DNA from: Cephalotus follicularis
Lineage: Eukaryota > Streptophyta > Magnoliopsida > Oxalidales > Cephalotaceae
Direction: 5' to 3'
DNA length: 64,000 nucleotides
Assembly: GCA_001972305.1 (NCBI GenBank)
Contig: BDDD01002235.1
Coordinates: 124,001-188,000, forward strand
Made by a program: the position numbers and the translations under genes. This document shows positions 60,775 to 64,000 of the stretch, in pieces; positions within the stretch are counted from its first letter, which is position 1; each line of letters starts with the position of its first letter. Under the pieces are notes generated by a model. It ran no database searches. It was given only the letters and a program-made list of their open reading frames with translations, and was not told the origin of the DNA.

Positions 60775-62095
60775 ATGGAAGGCCGAATGAGGGAAGCTAC
60801 AGGAAAAGCTAAGGCAGGGTTGTTGACTAGACGTACCCAAGCCAGTAGAGATGTTGAAGAACAAGAGGAGCATAATGTGAGCCAAGAAACAGATTTTGAC
60901 CCTCCTGGCCAAAGAGAACCCAGAGGTTGTATGAGGAAGATGTATAACATGATGAACAGAATGAATGAATTTATACAGCAGCAAATGGCTACAGATGAGC
61001 AAACCTCAGTTACAAGTCCGGTTGGACATGCAGCAGAGGCACCAGAGCAGACTCTGGTTGTAAGGCCCGCTAGGCGTGCCGAAACAGTAAGGAGATCAGT
61101 TAACCTGCCTACAACCAGGGAGGATCTATTATTTAAGTTTTTGAGGTTAAATCCTCCAGCTTTTACAGGGGACCCAGATGCTGTTACTGTTGAGAGATGG
61201 CTAATGCAAATGGAGAAAACCTTCCGAGTCTTGAGATGTTCAGATTCTGAGAAAGTTGTCTTCACCACTTATATGCTACAGGGCGAAGCAGAACGTTGGT
61301 GGAACATGGTTGCTGCCTCTTAGGAGGAAAATGGGATACCAAATTCAAAGTACATGTTTCAAACAGAGTTCAATGAGTAGTATTATTCTGAGGCTAAAAT
61401 TGATAAGAGGGAGGCTGAATTTCTTGCCTTAACCCAAGGTAACATGACGGTGGCCCAGTACGAGGCCAAGTTTGTTGAATTGTCAAGGATAGCTCCGCAT
61501 ATGGTTGGTACGGAAGCAAGAAATGCTAAGAAGTTTCTTGGTGGCCTCAGAACATATATCAGATAGAGACTAGTGCCACTCAGGCTGAGATCTTTGTTCG
61601 AGTTGGCTAGCAGAGCTAGAGATATTGAGGATGTATCTGCAGAGTTGCGTTATTTACGGATTCAGGTTGGTAGTAGCAGACCTGCTTCTTCAGGCTGGCA
61701 ATCAGGGAGGAGTTCTGGGAGCAGTAACAAGTCCCAGAGATCCGAGAATAGCGGTCCTGGTCAAGGTGGCTTACCTCAAAGTGTCGGCAGTCCTCCCGAT
61801 TTTTTTGGTCATAGAGGATAGTCCAGCGTAGAGGGGTTGAGGTCATAGCTCCCGGTAGAGGCGCAGAGGGCAGGATTCTCAGCAGAGGAGCCAGGGGATG
61901 CAGGGAGACCGTTCTAGACTTGCCAATGGTGGTATTCAGGCTCCCTTTGATCCGTGCGTGCATTGTCATCGCACGAATCACACATCTGACAACTGTTGGT
62001 GGATAGTTGGTAAATGTATGAGTTGTGGGGATACAGATCACATAGCCAGAGAGTGTCTTTTTGGTCGGTATGCTTCAGGGACTCAGCTAGGGTAG
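60775..62095 (+). pseudogene. gag: gypsy gag with two zinc knuckles, broken
   Basis: From MEGRMREATGKAKAG the frame holds a charged N-terminus and then the Retrotrans_gag core: FLRLNPPAFTGDPDAVTVER, WLMQMEKTF, YMLQGEAERWWNMV. TAG stops follow at 61321-61323 and again within FNE-YYSEAK and TYIR-RL. The C-terminal part (ELASRARDIEDVSAELRYL) is Ser/Gly-rich. After more stops and a shift it gives two CX2CX4HX4C knuckles, CVHCHRTNHTSDNC and CMSCGDTDHIAREC (about 61955-62055). The capsid order is normal for chromovirus-type gypsy elements. Confidence 0.85.
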
Positions 62096-62236
62096 AGTTC
62101 AAGTCGACCTCAGGGTGGTTCTCAGTAGAACCAGGGTATTGATTTTTAGCAGGGCAGTGGTTCTAGACAACAGTATCAAGGCCGACCCAGTACCAGTTCG
62201 CCTTCCATAGCAGAGAGAGATAGAGGGAAACAACAT

Positions 62237-63411
62237 ATGGGATCGACGCCTACCATGAAGGGTAGGATATATGGTATGGATCAGAGTATTGCAATAGGAT
62301 CTACATCAGTCATAGGAGGTACTATTTGTATCTTTCAGCATATAGCATGGACTCTCATAGATCCGGGCTCATCCCATTCCTACATTGCATCACATTTTAT
62401 ATGCCATGTTAATGTGGAGCCCGAGCCTTTGCCTTTTATGATGGAGGTTAGTACCCTAGTAGGGGAGTCTGTTATTTCAGAATGGGTATGCAAATCTTGT
62501 GTTTTAGAGATCGCCGACCGTGTTTTGCTCGCAGATCTTATAGTGTTGCAGATGGGTGATCTGGATGTGATCATTGTGATGGATTGGTTAGTGACACATT
62601 ATGCCCATGTGCATTGTTACAGGAAGGTCGTGACCTTCAGTATGCCAGGACAGTCTCAGTTCCAGTTTATTGGGACTTTAGAGCATCAACTAGTTCAGAT
62701 GATATCGGCCCTTCATGCTGATAGGCTTATGAGACAGAGTTGCAGTGGCTTTCTAGCGCATGTGATGGATAGCAGGAAATGGGTACCGAGGTTAGAGGAT
62801 GTTCCGGTTGTTTCTGAATATCTGGATGTGTTCCCGGATGAGTTGACATCCTTACCGCCAAAGAGGGACACGGAGTTTGTGATTAATTTGCTTCCAGGGA
62901 TGACACTAATATCAAAAGCTCCTTATCGTATGGCCCTTCCTGAGTTGAAAGAGTTGAAAGTTCAGTTGCAGGAGTTGCTCGATAGAGGTTTTATCAGACC
63001 GAGTGTTTCCCCTTGGGGAGCACCTGTCTTGTTGTGAAGAAAAAGGATGGATCCCTCTGGATGTATATCGATTATCGGCAGCTTAATAGGGTTACAATTA
63101 AGAATAAGTACCCGTTGCCGCATATTGATGAATTGTTTGATCAGTTGAAGGGTGTTTTAGTGTTCTCTAAGTTGGATTTGAGATCAGGATATCATCAACT
63201 CAGGGTTAGAGCATAAGACATTCCAAAGACGGCTTTCAAGTCAAGGTATGAGCACTATGAGTTTGTGGTGATGCCGTTCGGGGTGACCAATGCCCCTACC
63301 GCATCATGAGTTTGATGAACACGGTGTTCAGCCCGTATCTCGACCAGTTCATCGTGGTCTTCATTGATGATATCTTGGTGTATTCCAGAAGTATGGAGAA
63401 GCATAAGGAAC
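62237..63411 (+). pseudogene. pol: gypsy protease and reverse transcriptase, cut off
   Basis: Protease reads TLIDPGSSHSYIA: the catalytic DSG is DPG, since codon 62363-62365 is CCG in place of TCG. VIVMDWLVTHYA follows, as in Del-type elements. The RT begins with VVSEYLDVFPDEL, then APYRMALPELKELK and a TGA shift at 63035-63040, [33 protein letters not shown] and [14 protein letters not shown] stop follows in RA-DIPKTAF. After MPFGVTNAP a shift precedes [11 protein letters not shown] (63359-63390, catalytic DD kept). Homology ends at KHKELLE near 63415. Confidence 0.87.
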
Positions 63412-64000
63412 TGTTGGAACCCGGGAGGGGTCCCGGTCAATTTTGGGTCTAGGATGCAAGTGTGTATAATTTTAATTTTTCAAAACACCAAGACTGCAGG
63501 TCAAGGTTCACAATTACATCTTACTACCAAAATCTATGCGCCTAGGATCCCCGCTTAATATTCAATCGAACAAAAAGAAAACAGTCAAGCACACATCCAC
63601 TTAACCGAAACCAATTCGGTAAACAACAAAAAAACATAAGATTAGGAACCATACCAACGTTGGCGGATCCATCACTTTGCCGCCACACGCTTGCTGAAGC
63701 AACTGTCGGTTACCGACTCCACTGCCGGTTTCCGTCCAGTCCACAAAAAAGTCAACCAAGACACCAATGGCTCCAAAAAATCCGCTCGACCCATTTCTGG
63801 CGGAGACGAGCCGAGAAGCGCCCCGGGACACGGCGAACAGCGGCGGTGACTCACTGAGTTCAGACTCAGTGCAACTCGGTCAACGCGTCGTTGACCGAAG
63901 GCCACCTATGTGGACGCCAACACCCCAACAAACCCACTAGTGGCCAAGACTCACAGTGACTCGGGTCGAAACGCCAAGTTACGGCGCACAGCGAGTCGAC
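63412..64000. other. Unidentified GC-rich sequence interrupting the gypsy RT
   Basis: From TGTTGGAACCCGGGAGG onward RT homology is lost. The new sequence starts with TG, contains the near-palindrome CCCGGGAGGGGTCCCGG, and becomes GC-rich after about 63650. It could be the start of a newer LTR element or a rearrangement. Open frames on both strands show no known domain. Confidence 0.45.

Larger units (their letters stand above)
58212..63411 (+). mobile_element. Ty3/gypsy (Del/Tekay-like) element, cut off within RT
   Basis: A 5' LTR, a tRNA-Met-type primer site, gag with two zinc knuckles, protease and RT are in gypsy order. It is inserted in a reverse LTR of its own family; AGTTC at 58207-58211 should be its target site. 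RT breaks off near 63412 in KHKELLE, where unrelated sequence begins. All coding parts have stops or shifts. RNase H, integrase and the 3' LTR are not in the window. Confidence 0.85.

Overview
The window reads as nuclear DNA of a flowering plant, most likely a eudicot. It is AT-rich, its genes have short GT-AG introns, and its LTR retrotransposons are of plant type. Two host genes can be reconstructed completely; most of the rest is retrotransposon debris in several nested layers.

Host genes. (1) 15262-19010 (+): nine exons that join in frame to 565 codons, encoding a multi-pass membrane protein of the uncharacterised At3g27390-type family. (2) 25378-24300 (-): four exons giving 227 aa, a CDK inhibitor of the ICK/KRP family with the N-terminal QLRSRR motif, a nuclear localisation signal and the C-terminal cyclin/CDK-binding block. 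A broken two-exon piece of a MYB/SANT-like gene lies near 8.7-9.0 kb.

Mobile layers, left to right. 1-8.1 kb: a decayed Ty1/copia element whose 3' LTR is split by a 3.26-kb solo LTR (TSD GTGTC). 9734-12363: a second giant solo LTR (TSD AATAT). 13738-14580: a miniature non-coding LTR element (TRIM-like). 19.8-20.3 kb and 36.5-35.95 kb: two fragments of one LTR family in opposite orientation. 28.15-33.1 kb: a reverse-strand copia remnant whose RNase H is split by a 2.85-kb solo LTR. 34.0-34.9 kb: a copia gag fragment. 36827-37004: a hAT-type MITE. 43023-54695: a nearly full-length Ty3/gypsy element of the Tat lineage with both LTRs, gag, pol with two RNase H domains, and an antisense gene between pol and the 3' LTR. 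54990-58211: a giant gypsy LTR on the reverse strand, carrying a further ~0.7-kb insertion and itself cut at 58212 by a forward element of the same LTR family (58212-63411: LTR, tRNA-Met-type primer site, gag, protease, RT). That element is in turn broken near 63412 by an unidentified GC-rich sequence that runs to the window end.

All retroelement coding regions carry stops or frameshifts except the Tat gag, so they are probably inactive alone. Many of the stops fit C:G to T:A change. The most unusual signals are: a perfect or near-perfect ACCCATT/AATGGGT hairpin kept about 320-375 bp before the 3' end of four different giant LTRs whose other sequence has diverged; fast-changing repeat arrays inside those LTRs; and the spliced-looking antisense gene in the Tat element. 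Host intergenic stretches without recognised genes are listed as such.
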